Positions 1 to 12,143 of a stretch of DNA of 64,000 nucleotides are shown here, piece after piece. The translations under genes and the position numbers were made by a program. The notes under the pieces were generated by a model. It was not told the origin of the DNA. It saw only the letters and a program-made list of their open reading frames with translations, and did not search any database. The DNA comes from Pratylenchus scribneri (taxonomy: Eukaryota; Nematoda; Chromadorea; Rhabditida; Pratylenchidae): contig JAQSEB010000198.1 in NCBI GenBank assembly GCA_030063045.1, positions 372,001 through 436,000 of the forward strand. Reading direction: 5' to 3'. Numbering within the stretch: the first letter of the stretch is position 1; each line of letters begins with the position of its first letter.

Positions 1-210
1 TATGCGGGAATAGTCGGATAGGCAAATTTTAAAATATTTAACAGGGCCAAGTTTGGACAAAATATAATGACCAACCAATTTTTGGGGTAATTTTAAGAGA
101 GAAAAAATCTCCTACTGCTAGGTAGATAACCGATAAGTATCCAAATCTGCACCCAATAATTTGGTCTAACATAAGTAAAATTCAATAATGCAATAAAAAA
201 GGATGGTATT

Positions 211-543
211 TATTTAATTTTGCGAAAAAAACATTGAAAATTGCGAAAAGTTTATAACGATTTAACGATTTTTACTAACCACCAAATCTTATACCCATTC
301 GATAGATCTTCAAGATGCGTCGATTGATATATATTTTGTCGAGGTTTAATAAAAAAAATTAAAGGTTTTAAACCACTTAAACAATCTTGTGGGTTTTGGT
401 TCAAAACAATGACAAATTATATACCATTCGATGCGTCTTGACGAGCTCTATCCAATGGTATATGGTTTGTGAATTTTGGACATAAGATTAAACCGTTATA
501 AACTTTTCACAATTTTCAATGTTTTTTTTCGCAATTTTAAATA
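211..543. repeat. MITE-like palindromic element 1
   Basis: Imperfect terminal inverted repeats of about 50-55 bp occupy roughly 211-268 and 488-543. The left arm reads tttgcgaaaaaaacattg and the right arm ends in its near-exact reverse complement. The inner part is also roughly palindromic and carries a core with gatgcgtc and gagctcta words that recurs in the element at 4890-5208. There is no coding capacity, so this is a non-autonomous, foldback-type DNA element. It lies just 3' of the exon at 586-855, in the presumed first intron of that gene. The exact ends and any target duplication are uncertain. Confidence 0.75.
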
Positions 544-585
544 TTTCCCTTATAAAACACCAAATTTTCTTGAATTTTTACCCAC

Positions 586-855
586 CTTTCTGCTGTTTGG
601 AATTGGAAGATGCAATCGAGAATGGGATGGCGGTTGATTTTCTCCCCTTGACAATGTTGAGGATGTTTTTCTGGAACAACATCCAACAATAATTCCATTA
701 CTGCTCGTTCCAGCAGAAGAAGAAATATTTGAGCTCAAATCCAATGTATTGATTGAAAATTGTTGCAATGGTTGTTGTTTACGTTGTTGATGCTTTTCGG
801 CTTTTTCCATATTGTAATCGCGTAAACGACGGAAAAAATTATTCAAATTTGGCAT
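586..855 (-). CDS. First coding exon of an unrecognised protein (gene continues off the left edge)
   Basis: The exon opens with an ATG at 855-853 in AAACAATG context and gives 90 codons before a donor site (AAAG|GTGGGT at 586/585; GTAAAA four bases further on is an alternative). The peptide begins MPNLNNFFRRLRDYNMEKAEK, is basic and Gln-rich to about residue 30, then Ser/Thr-rich with a Cys pair (GCCS). It has no signal peptide or membrane segment. If not spliced, the frame would stop at 550. The base composition is clearly less A+T-rich than its surroundings, which supports real coding. It is followed by a MITE at 211-543, so later exons lie beyond position 1. I do not recognise the family. 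It is on the same strand as, and downstream of, the 4519-7844 gene. Confidence 0.55.
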
Positions 856-3800
856 TGTTTCAGTGCGGTATTTTTTATGAGTAAAATGTTAGAAAAGTTT
901 TGGAATAATTTTTGTTATTTATCTGCAAAAAAATGATTATAAAATAAATAATTTGGATGAAATTTATGTGAAATAGGACAAAGCAAATTGATTGGGCGGG
1001 TTTGGCGGTTGGAATTTGGATGAATTGTCATTTATGAAATATTGGGAATATCTAATGCCAATGTCTTTTTTAAATCCTTCTTATCCAAAAATTAACCATT
1101 TTATAAGCAGTGGTTTAAATTTGAATGAATGTTCAAAAGCGCACTAAAATATATTTTTAGAATTTTTGTTTGGACTTTAAAAATAAAATCTCAAAGTTAA
1201 GTTATTCCTATTTATTTAATCGCATTAGGAGATTTGCAAATTAAAATCACGCGATTATAAAGAAAAATCTCCCAATTTTTACTCTAATGAGTATTTTGCA
1301 TTTCCGCAAAAATTCTAAAACGTTTTTCAAACTTTGTGTTCCTTATTCTGATGAAAATTAAAGGTGATTTTATAAAAAAGATGGACAAATTGCGGAAAAA
1401 TACCTTAAAAATTTATTATGATGCAATTTGTTTATGGCAAAAATTTCACGTGATAATTGAATGGGATAGTCGAAAGATTATTTTAATTTTAGTAAATAAA
1501 AAAAATACAAATTTTTAAAAAAGTTTTTAGAGTAAAAACTAAGAGTCAAAATACACATTCATAGTTTAACTTTTTTGGGTTTGCGCGAAAATTGAAAGAA
1601 AGATCACTATCATTGCGAATATCGATCAATGCAATTCGGCGGTCTATTCTAAGATAAAACGCTTTGTTGAAAAACCCATTTCCGATTCCGACGAGTAATT
1701 TTGATTTATCGATTAGCTTTTTGGTGCTATGCTAATATATTTAAGTATAAATGATTTTTAGCCTTGTATAAAAATAAAATAAAATAAAACAGCGAATTAA
1801 TTAATATTTAATTGGGAGCATTTAAAAATTTTGGGCATAATAAATTATAATATGTTAGGCCGGATATGGGGAAAAGAAACTTTGATTAAAATTAAAAATG
1901 AAAAATTTTCTGAAATCTTTAATATTACATTTATCAAAAAATGGTATCAAAAAATAGTTTGTACTGTTTAATATGAAACTTTGATTTTTTTTGACTGAGC
2001 ACAAAGGTTGTGTATAGAATGGAATGAATGGGAGAATAATTCTCAATTGGTCCCAAAAACTTGACTATTAATCAATAATCATGAATGAATGATCAAACAA
2101 AGAAAGGGGAAATGAGGATGATTAATTTGGTTTTCTTTTCAATGAATTATAGTTGGTGCGGAAATGAATGAATGATCACGTGAAATTGTTCGGCGGATAG
2201 TTTTGATCGTGTGTTTGGATTGGTGATGTGTTGGTTATTGGAGTTACGTGGAACTACAATAATTATGGCAAAAACAATTTTTGTTTTGCCAATGGTTAAC
2301 TGGGGAATAATAAATTTGTGATTTAAATTTTAAATAGAGTTGGACAGAGTCGGTTTTTGGACGGTCTCGGTTTGAAAACCCGGTTTTCGGTAATTGAAAA
2401 AAGTCAGTTTTCGGTTTCTCCTACTTTCGGTCTAAAATAGCAAAATTTGCAAATTTCGGTTTGAAATTTCATTGATTTTCTCAAACCGAAACCGACTCTG
2501 TCCAAATCTAATTTTAAATTAATTAAAAAAAACTCAATATTGGTGTATTTGTTGATTTTGTAGTATAAAATTGTTTTTTGGAAGCAGACGCAGAGTGCAA
2601 ATTATTATAAGATGCTATCGAAAATCGAACTATGCACTAGGAAAGTCTTTGGGTCTTTTTCTCTTTTCTTTACTCCTATTAGTTTATGAGAAGGGCAAAT
2701 GCAAAGGTTTGCGGTTTGCGCGCACATAATGATGATGATGAACACTCTAGATAAAGAATCTAAGTTATTTTTGCAAATTTTTTCTTAAATTATTGGAAAA
2801 TATTAAAGAGCAAATAAATTTTTCTATTCCGCGATGGTAAATTTGGGGATAAATTTAATTTAATTTAAAAAAAAACTCGATATTTGCATTGGGCATTTTG
2901 GGGTATCCATTGATTTTATTGCACTGAAGAATGTTTACTTTGGTCAAAATTTGACCTCTAAATAAGATCCTATGAAATGGAATGTAAATGTATGGTTGGA
3001 CTATGCACTGAGAATGACCTTGGGTCATTGTCATTGTTTCCTATTTTTTTGGAAGAGAGCCAGAGGCTTGCTCAAGCGGGCCCAAGATTAAAATCTCCGG
3101 TCTCCGCCGTATATTTTTTATTTAATAATTTTTTTTCTAAATTGGTAGGTAGAATCGTTTCTCCTAGACTGTTTAGTTTAAATTTCAAAAATATCGATGC
3201 AATTAAAAACTGTAAATGTTAATTTTTGTCTTAAAATAATCGAAAATTGGTGTAACTAAGATAGAAAGCTGACCTTTTTGAAAAACCGAAAATTGGATTT
3301 TGCGAAAATCCTAATTTAAAAATGTCTTCGCAACCCGATTGACAAATGTAAAATTTCAAAAAATATCAAAACAAAATATTTACAACAACAATATTGGAGA
3401 TAAAAATCTAGGATTGGAAAATGCAGAGGAGAGGAGTTAACAAATAAAATTTGGTGGGAATGATGGGAAATGGGGAGAATTTTTTTGTGAGAATTGGGAT
3501 TATTTTGTGTGCATTGCGCATATAAAAGTATTAATCCTAAATTCGTCATATTCAATTTTGATTGCTCTCTTATATATGTGATTGACTCGCGTGAGCCCGT
3601 GGCTCGGGAAATTGAGTTGCGGTGAATGGAATGACTTTGAGCGCTGAGAATTATGCTGACTGAGAAAGAATGACTACATATTATAACCAGTAACCACTTT
3701 GTTTGATTTCTCATTTCTCTCTGCTGACGCACAATTCACGAAAGAATGGGTTAGTCATTCATAGAGCATAAGTTGCGCAGAGATTTTTGCGAAATTTTTT

Positions 3801-4518
3801 CTCATATTCGCCAAAATATAAGTCAAAGAACCAATTGTGGACCATTTTGCCTCCGGCTAATGCTGAATGGGCGAGTGAGCCGCCCCAAAAAATTTATAGA
3901 GGCAACGTCATTGTTCATGAAAATAATAAATAATAGGTTGGGAGAAATTGAGAGGAAAATTAATTAGTTGTAATCAAAAGTCAAAAGTCAAAACCAAAAT
4001 ACGAATCATCAAAAAATGTTTTGGTGAAACTCAAAATGTTCGAGAAAAAAAGAAAGAAAAGGATAAATGTTTTGGAAAACAAAACAAACAATATCGGAAA
4101 AATAAAACACGAAAAGTTTTAGATAAATAGTTAATTTTATTTTTAATATAATTTTTTAAATTTAAAATAAAAATTTATTGCATTTAGATCATTATGGAAT
4201 CGATCTCTTCTAGAAATTCAGAATCCATGTGTTGATTGGTATTTTTTAAGATTTTGGATTTTATATATGATGAATTCATTTCTTTTGTTCTGTCGAATTC
4301 TGCATTTATTGTTGACTCGTTTTCTTTTTCAGAATCTTCCGAATTTCCAACTCATAATCAGAAATTTACCAATGAAAAAATTAAACAAAAGCAATTTATA
4401 TTTAATGAGGAAAATGGCAGTTTAATTAATTAATAAGAAAATGGCAGTTAAAAGAAATTATTAATTTACGAGACATTTTTATCATTCTATTGCCAACATC
4501 AATAGGTAGCTTCTTTCC
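856..4518. other. Intergenic region, no supported gene
   Basis: Open frames here are short, A+T-driven and lack convincing start or splice context. The region holds a small inverted-repeat element (2340-2505) and two loosely similar stretches around 2560-2700 and 2940-3070 that share 'actatgcact' and a following 'ttgggtc' word, probably an old dispersed repeat. Candidate poly(A) signals for the upstream minus-strand gene (AATAAA read on the minus strand) lie at 4305-4310 and 4174-4179, about 210 and 340 bp past its stop. A good plus-strand acceptor (ttctttttcag, ending near 4332) precedes a short open frame to 4433, but I could not build a gene model from it. Confidence 0.6.
2340..2505. repeat. 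Short inverted-repeat element
   Basis: A 17-bp perfect inverted repeat bounds the element: ttggacagagtcggttt at 2340-2356 and its reverse complement at 2489-2505. The interior is dense in cggttt/aaaccg words, so the whole 166 bp can fold into an irregular hairpin. It has no coding content. It resembles a small non-autonomous repeat; its family is unknown. Confidence 0.6.
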
Positions 4519-7500
4519 TTATGCTGAACCAGCATGGTTCATCCATTTGTGTTTGAAATGACGTCGTCGACGTCGGTGACGATGACTCCGAATTGGCACA
4601 TTTTTCTTGGATGAAGGCAATTCCCTCTTCTTCTTTTTCATTTTTTCCACCTCCTCGATTCCATTGCCATTTTCAAGTGCGCCCCATTCAATGCCGGCAC
4701 CGCTCAGCCCTTCGTCATTGTAGTCTTCAATACCGGCGGCTGGTGGAATCGGTGTTGTCTAAAATTATTAGTTTTTCTATGTCCAAATATTTAGGACTAA
4801 CCTCTGGCAATATTATTATAGTCGTTGTGGTGTCGGCAATCTGGTGAGGGGAAATTAAATTACTAATTGGTGCTATGTCAACTCCTCACTGAATAGTGCA
4901 AATGTAGGCGTTTTCGATTTCTAATAAAACAGAAACCAGTCTTAGACCATATAAATTATACCATTTTGCAGATCTCATCGAGACGCATCGATTGGTATAT
5001 AAATTGCCGCGATTTGGCCCAAAATTAAATAGTATTAAACCATTTTTAAGTTTTTGGTTTTAAACTCTTTTATTTTGGCCAAACCATAACAAATTATATA
5101 GCAATCGATGCGTCACGATGAGATCTACAAAATTTTATAAGCTTTGTGGGGTCTAAAACTTGTTTCTGTTTAATTAGAAATCGAAAACGCCCACATTTGC
5201 ACTATTCAATTCAGGACATGACCCATTGCCCTTTGTCTATTCAGGACCTAATATTATATTTTAAAATTTTTTGTTAAGTGATTAATCTTTTAAAAGTTAT
5301 TCATTATTTAGAAAGAAATAACTAGATGGCGAGTAGAAAAGAGGAAACATTATAATCGGATAAGCCCCAATTTATAACATAGCCAATATTTCTACATTTA
5401 TAATACACTCACTATCTATAAGGACTGAACGAATTTTGATGATTTTAGAATCAAATTAAACACCGAATGTTTGTATAAAATTATATTAATTTATTAAAAT
5501 TGAATTAGAATTATCTAAAAAAAATTATTTAAATGATATTTAGTATGGGCTTGAAAAATTTTAATTAGATTTTTGGCACTCCAATTCGGAACCAAAAATA
5601 AATTTTATTAGATAGTCAACACTCTCCTCCTTAATTTATTATCAAAATTGGTTCAGTACTTGATGAATTATTATAAATAGCGACAATATGGGTCGTCAAA
5701 TACAATAAATTGTTTCTTTTATGAAAACCTCTTGTAACATTTCCTCCGGTTCACTAAACATTATTGTTGTTGTCATTGTGGTCGTTGTTGTCTCTTCTGT
5801 TACTTCCGTTGTTGTCATCATCGTAGTTGGCAAGGGCACTGGTATTTGTGGTTCAACAATTGGCGGCAATGGCTGAGGTCGTGATGGTAAACTGCTGTCA
5901 TCCAACAAGTCCTCAACCGGGAATGCCGCTGATCGTTGTAAAATTTCCACTCGTTCTGCAAAAGCGCGTGGATTTTGTGCATAGGAAATCTGTGTAAAAT
6001 TGTGGATAATTTTTGCTATTCTTTTTATATAAATTTCAATCGATTCTTGATTTTCAATTCATTTTTATTTTGGCATATTCTAATTATCATATAACTTAAT
6101 TTATGATCCATTCTGTAATGTTGCTTTTATTTATAAGATATGAATTTCAAATAGATTTAAGTGGTTTGAAGTTTGAACCTAATCATGGATGGCCATCTGA
6201 AATTTCGTGTTTTAAAATTTTTTAAGTTTTCTGCAACAAATCAAATCTGGTCTGAATTAGCACTTCCCTATTTAATCGACTCGATCACATTAATGCTTTA
6301 GGAACTAGAATGTCTTACAAACTTAAATATGAATTTCGATTAATAATTATAATGCCAGGCATTATACAATTTTTTGTTTTTGGTCAATCTTCTAATAAGT
6401 CAAAATTTTCAAGCCAATACAAAATTTGCCGAAAATCAAAATCGACTGCAACAAATAAAAGTATAATTTTTTACAACCTCAATCGGTATTTGCCGCCTAG
6501 GATCAAAAGCAAATGCCCTTCTCTCTGCAATTTTTGCACCACCAAATATCCATTCGCCGTTATCCAATTGGATTCGGGCAATTTGTGTATCCAAATATTC
6601 CACTGCCAAAAATGGATTGGCCACTGGGGCGGCAACGAATGTAAAACTGAATTTAAATAATTTTTTGATGGTGAAAATATAATTTTTTAACGGGTTTTAA
6701 GGGTTTTTATTTGAAAATCAAATATTATCCACAAATATTCAAAATCAAGTTTAAATTTTAATATAGCCAAAAAAATATTTTATTTTAACATACGGATTTG
6801 GACAAGGCTGTATTGTATTTCTTTTGTATGCCAGAACACGAAATCCACCGCAAAGGTATCGATTTTGATTTGATGAGGAATCCAAGAAATGGCCACAAAA
6901 TTGAGGAGAATTTCGCGATGATCGTTGAGAATTTGGATTGACACTGTTGATGGTCACATGACCATATGCTTCTTGGTGAATTTGAGAACTGTTTATCCTA
7001 AAAAAGATTAATGAAATTTAAATATATTTCATAAAGAATTTAAATTATATGGAATTTAACACTTATTAATTTATCTAGTTAAATTATTATTGGAGCAGTC
7101 AAACTAGCGCTTTTAACTCATCAAGAAATATCTGATTTTGAATAATTTTGTTATCTAATTAGAGAATTAACTAAATTATATTAGATAATTTTATCAAGAT
7201 AGTTTAGAAAAAATGGAATTATACTCAAAAAATACTTCCAAAAAATTTTCCTTGTCCAGAAAAATCATTTTTGAGTATAACTCGATCAATTCTTAAAATC
7301 CTTAATTAAATAAATATCATTAGATAGCTGTGCCCGTTTGTTATTTTTAATTATCTAAAACCATAAAAAACGATTCAGCCATTGATGATACTGCTGTTTG
7401 TGAGTTATAAATAAATACTCGCAGCAAATTGGAGCTTATTTACCTACCAAAAACTGAATTAACATTTCGTTTTTTTTTCTATATTGATCCAAAAAATTTA

Positions 7501-7844
7501 TGAAAAATATAAAATATCGTTATTACCAATAGCCAATGTATTCTGCGCCATTTGTTGGTGGAAATTGGATAAAATCATGTTGCGATCTGAATGGCTCAAT
7601 TTGGCCATCCCTGTAAATTGTGATCCAATAATCAGGAGGCAGCTGAAATTTAAATAAATCAAGCATCCCCAAGGGCCATTAAACAAACCCAAAAAGTATT
7701 GATTTGTTGTGGAAAGAATGAAACAATAAAAATTGGCAGGAAGCTGCAAAGAATGATGAGGTATTTTTGGCCATGAATTGTAGTCCTTCTTTTTCCACCA
7801 TGGAATGCATTTTTGAAATTCATAAAAGAGTCGGATTCGCTCAT
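4519..7844 (-). CDS. 7-exon gene: predicted type II single-pass membrane protein, function unknown (394 aa)
   Basis: The exons on the minus strand are 7844-7689, 7642-7527, 6997-6794, 6646-6478, 5989-5729, 4840-4802 and 4758-4519 (stop TAA at 4521-4519). All phases agree, with split codons W91 and P159, and the total is 1185 nt. Two introns are tiny (46 and 43 bp) and the others are 147-888 bp. Acceptors include TTTCAG, ATTCAG and CACAG, and donors include GTTTGT, GTAATA and GTATGT. Exon 4 could instead end at 6475 (GTAAAA), adding one Val. Residues 1-27 are basic and cytoplasmic-like. Residues 28-44 (YLIILCSFLPIFIVSFF) form a signal-anchor. Residues about 53-215 look like a folded ectodomain with Cys in QFCGHF, YLCGGF and QPCPNP. 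Residues about 230-315 are Pro/Thr-rich linker with long Thr runs. The tail is basic (SHRHRRRRRHFKHK). I recognise no domain; a nematode cuticle- or membrane-associated protein is only a guess. The splice model is inferred from sequence alone. Confidence 0.8.
4890..5208. repeat. MITE-like palindromic element 2, inside intron 5 of the 4519-7844 gene
   Basis: It has terminal inverted repeats of about 60 bp. The left arm starts tgaatagtgcaaatgtaggc and the right arm ends with its reverse complement, with only a few mismatches. The interior continues the palindrome, including gatctcatcgagacgcatcg against its mirrored copy near 5110-5130. The 319-bp unit therefore folds end to end. The core matches the element at 211-543 although the termini differ. 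No open frame is present. The target duplication is not clear. Confidence 0.8.
7219..7280. repeat. Short inverted repeat in intron 2
   Basis: A perfect 13-bp inverted repeat (ttatactcaaaaa at 7219-7231, complement at 7268-7280) has a 36-nt loop. It lies in the 529-bp second intron of the 4519-7844 gene. It may be a decayed hairpin element. Confidence 0.4.
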
Positions 7845-8900
7845 CTTGAATTATCCCAGAGGAAAAAAGAGAATAAAAGAAATGAGTAAATCACCGGAAC
7901 ATCTTTAAATTAAATGTGAAATTTTTATAACGAATTCAAATTAATTTGCGCATAAAATCACTAAATTTAAATTTTAAATAAAATTTGGCATATCGAAAAA
8001 AGGAATATTTTTTGAAATATTAAAACGATAAATTCTAACTCCATTTCAGAATCATATCCGGCCTAATAAAAAAAAATCTCTAATTTAAAAAAAATATTAA
8101 ACCTAATTCGATATGTTATAACTTTTTTATTATAGCCAAGTTATAAGGCCCCGAAAAATATTTGTTGATAAAAAAATGTTGGGAAAATTCTATATGATTT
8201 TAAGAATAAATTTAAATTATGGATTTTATTATAAAAAATATATTCAATGTGATGCTGAAGAGAAAGGTGCGTTCCATTGCACATTCATCGATATAAGTCC
8301 GGAAATTTGTCGCTTCTCCCCCTTCCTCCTAATCTAATATTCCATTTTAGACAAAGGGCTGGGGAATGGAATGGGCCAAAAAAGTGAATATGTATATAGG
8401 TAGAAATGGAAGAAAGAAACAAATGAATTGGGAATTGTTGCTTCATTAGCAAAAAAAAAGTGGGAAATAAAAACCAACATAGGGAGGGAGGGAATGATGA
8501 TGTTGTGTTTTTGGGATTGTTGCTGCCAGCCTTTGACGGTGAAAGGGCCCCTTACGCCCTTTCGGGACAGCACCAGCACAGAATGGGCTAATATAAGATT
8601 GTGCAAAAGGTGGGCGAGAATGACACAGCACAAAGTAAGCATTGGTCGGTCCTCAGTCCTCCTCACCTTCTTTTCGTCCTGTCCTCTTTTGCCTTCTTTT
8701 CCTCCTCCAAAAGATCGTCACAAAAATGAAAAGGCCGCCTCCTTTCCCTTCTACATCCTTTTGCTTCACCTGCATTATTTATTTGAATAATGGAATTGAG
8801 GTGAAAGAAATGAAATGGAATTTTGAGGGACGGGAAAAAGCGAAAATGTAAAACAAAAGGTGAGGATGGATAGGATCGTGCAAATTGAAGGAAGGTCGCG
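7845..8900. other. Upstream region of the 4519-7844 gene; possible promoter
   Basis: No gene model could be supported. The sequence directly 5' of the ATG (minus strand) is pyrimidine-rich and ends TTCAAG|ATG, which would suit trans- or cis-splicing right at the start codon. That is an inference. About 8280-8880 is much richer in G+C than anything to its right, with purine-rich tracts on the minus strand near 8640-8720. Overlapping open frames on both strands at 8334-8851 appear to follow from this composition and do not look like protein genes. Confidence 0.4.
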
Positions 8901-10892
8901 CCTTTAATTGAAGAGGCTAAAATTTCTTAAATTCGGCTTAATGCATTAGCAAATAAAATTCAATACTGATGGGCTTGATTTTCTTAAATTTATTTATTTA
9001 TAGTGATTTCTTAGCTTGAAATTATATTTATTTATTCAAATTAAATTTGAGATTTTTAGTTTTTTTATTCAAATTAAATTTGAGTTTCTTTTATTTTAAT
9101 TGACCAAGTAAAATTTTAAAAATCAATTAACAATAAAATTTTACTCCATTATCAATAAATTCATTTAAAAAATTTTTCATATAAATCAAAAATAATTTTT
9201 ATTTATTTAATTTTATTTTTCAAATTCTTGAGAGGTCTCGCTTTTTAAATAAAAATAATTTCAAAATTCATTTTCATTTAGAATATTCTGTAAATTAAAA
9301 TTTTTTAATTTATTATTTAAATTCATTGGCAATTATTTAGAATTTTTACATTAATATTATTTTTATCGGAAATGTCATTTTTTAAATTTTTCAAAATTTT
9401 CTTTTATAGTTTTGGGAGTTGTTTCTAATAAGGTTTTGTATTTTTTTGGATAAATTTTACTTGGTATTAATAATATAATTTTTTCCAACAAATTTTAAAT
9501 TTATTATTTATTTGGAATTTTAAAAATATTTTGAATAATATTTTTTTATATTATTTATTCTTTTATTATTATTATATATATTATATTTCTGGAAATTTGA
9601 AAAAATTCATAAATTTATATCAAAAAATTAGGGATTCGGGTTACGGAAACCAATCTTTTAGATCTCACCTTTTTTTATTATCATCCTTTTTTTTATTTAA
9701 AAAAAAAATTAAAAATATTTCGTTTTTTTTATTTAAAAAAAATCATTTTTATATAAATCTAATATTTATCATTACAAATTTTAATTTTTCTTTTTATTAA
9801 AGTAATAAAAATTAATATATTTATATTTATTATTTTTGAAAATTGAACAATTTTCTTTTAAAGTATTATTTTATGTTTCGAATTTGTCTATCCAAATCTT
9901 CCAAAATTATCAATGAAAAAAATTTTAAGAAATCATTCTTTTCTCCTCTATTTTTGAAAGAATTCCAACGAATTACATTTTCTTTATCAAATTTAATAAT
10001 ATCATTTTTATTTTCTCCGTTAAAAATTAATTTTATTTTACAATATTAGTAATGTGACTAAAATAAATTCATGTTCAGAAACAGATTTTTATTTTTTACC
10101 ATTATTCTTATTTCGACATTATTGATAAAATTTTATTATAATTTTATCAGTTAAGATATAATCGTTATTTGCTATAGTATTTGCCATATTGTTTTTAATT
10201 TATATTTTATTATTATTACTTTCATATCTATTAATATACCATAATTTTAAAATTATTTAATTCATTATATGTTATTAATTATTATTTTCATTTTAAAATA
10301 AAAAATTTTTAAAATTTACTTCAATTAGTCAAATTCTAAGAAGGAATATCAACTATTTAATAAATTTTTTAATTTAATATTTTCTTTGATTAAGTTATAT
10401 AACACTGGATTGGGATGTTAAAAAACAAAAATTTTCACAAAAATATGGTTTTGATATTTTTTCGATTTCTACAGCATAATAATTTTTCTCTCTATATTTT
10501 TCCATAATGCTATTAAGAACAAGCTAAATTATAATCACTGATCATTTCCAATTTTTAGATAAATTTAAAAATAATATTTAAGAATATTATTAATGTTATT
10601 TTTATATTTTTTAAAATTATATTTTCATTATTTTATTATTAGAATTATATACCCATTCAATGATTTTTAACAAAAAATCCTTTTTCTTTATTTAGTTTCT
10701 ATTTATTTTATCTTTATTATTTTCTAATGTATTCAATTCTTTTTAAATATTCCTTCTTTATTAATTTCTTCAATATTTAATTATTTATTTATTTCTTTAT
10801 TATTATTCTTTATTATATTTTTCTTTTTTGTTTATTACCTGTTTTTTATTTCATTCGAATTCTTTGCCGAAGCTTATAAATTTTAATTATTT

Positions 10893-12143
10893 TACTAAGT
10901 ATTTGAAAATAGAGCAATCCGTTTTAGACATCAAAATTTTTCATTTAAATTTTTATATTTTAAAATTTGATGATCAAATATAAATTTTAGGTCGATGAAT
11001 AAAATCCTTAATAATTTTAAAATCTGAATTTATTTATTATTTAAATTTAATTGAATTCCTGAATATTTTAATGTATATACTATTTTTTGAAATCATATAA
11101 TTATTCTAATCTAATATCATTTTGAAGACTGTTAATATTCACCATCTCTTTTATTTTTATTTTCATTAATCAATTTCTTTAATATAACGACTTTTTAACT
11201 AAATAAATTTTTGTAATGTTTTTTTCCGATATATTATTACTTTGATTATATTATTTTTTAATTTATTATTTAACTTGGTCTATTTTATATAGAGGATTCA
11301 TTCATTTTTATATAATTATTTTTATGAATTACATTTTGGGATGGGTTTTTTAGAGAATAAATGATAAAATTTTCTTAAATTAAAAATTATTATATATAAG
11401 GTCAATATTTTACCTCACCAGTTTGATTGGTTTTTTTAACGTTTATCATTGCCCACCCTTGCCACAGGAATAGCATTTAATTTAGGCACGCCAGCGACCG
11501 CAAAATACCTCAGCAAATATGCATAATAATCATTGTTTTCAATCTCGTTTTCATTTATTATCTCTCTCTATTTTATAAATAATAAGAACAATTTACCGAT
11601 AATTATTAATAAGCTTCAGCAATAAAATTTGATTTTTAAAATATATTTTAATAATTATAAAAAAAATTATCTAAATTGATTTTAAAATAATTATAAAATT
11701 ATTTTTTTTCCGAATTATTTAAGGAAGGAAAATTCTAGATTGTATTATTCTATTTGTTGGCCTGATTCATGGACAAAAATTTTAACCTAGCAATCTTCAT
11801 CACAAGAATTCATTATTTATATTTCTAAAAGATATTAATTTTTCAAAATTCAAATGCAAATATTTGAACTTTAATCTTATTTTATATTTTTATAATTTTT
11901 TTTTCAATTTAATCATTATATTTTTTATTACAATTGATTATATTAATTTTTTATTACGATTTACTTTAATATATAAAATTTTAAATTTTAATGTGATTAA
12001 ATTTAATTTTTAACATTTTCTAATTTATTATGATGTTCGAATTATTAGCAAAGTTTTTATTTCAAAATATCCTTTTTAATATAATTTTCATTCAATTAAT
12101 AATAATTATTGATCTATTTGATGAAAGAATTAGAATAGCCATG
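10893..12143 (+). repeat. Segmental repeat A, copy 1
   Basis: About 1.25 kb, from 'tactaagtatttgaaaatag' to 'agaatagccatg', is colinear with 27332-28527 in direct orientation, with many substitutions and small indels. It includes an island with cacgccagcgaccgc and ttgccaca words near 11450-11500. It has no reading frame of note. Confidence 0.8.

Noticed and set aside
3316..3732. Minus-strand 138-codon frame
   Set aside because: It has His/Ser/Ile-biased content, no domain and no splice context that improves it; likely chance.
8334..8851. Overlapping frames on both strands in the G+C-richer block
   Set aside because: Several frames are open at once over the same bases, which points to composition and not selection; there is no homologous look.
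9531..10049. Plus-strand frames of 68-89 codons
   Set aside because: Nearly all residues are Phe, Ile, Asn, Lys, Tyr, Leu or Ser, as expected from random A+T-rich DNA.
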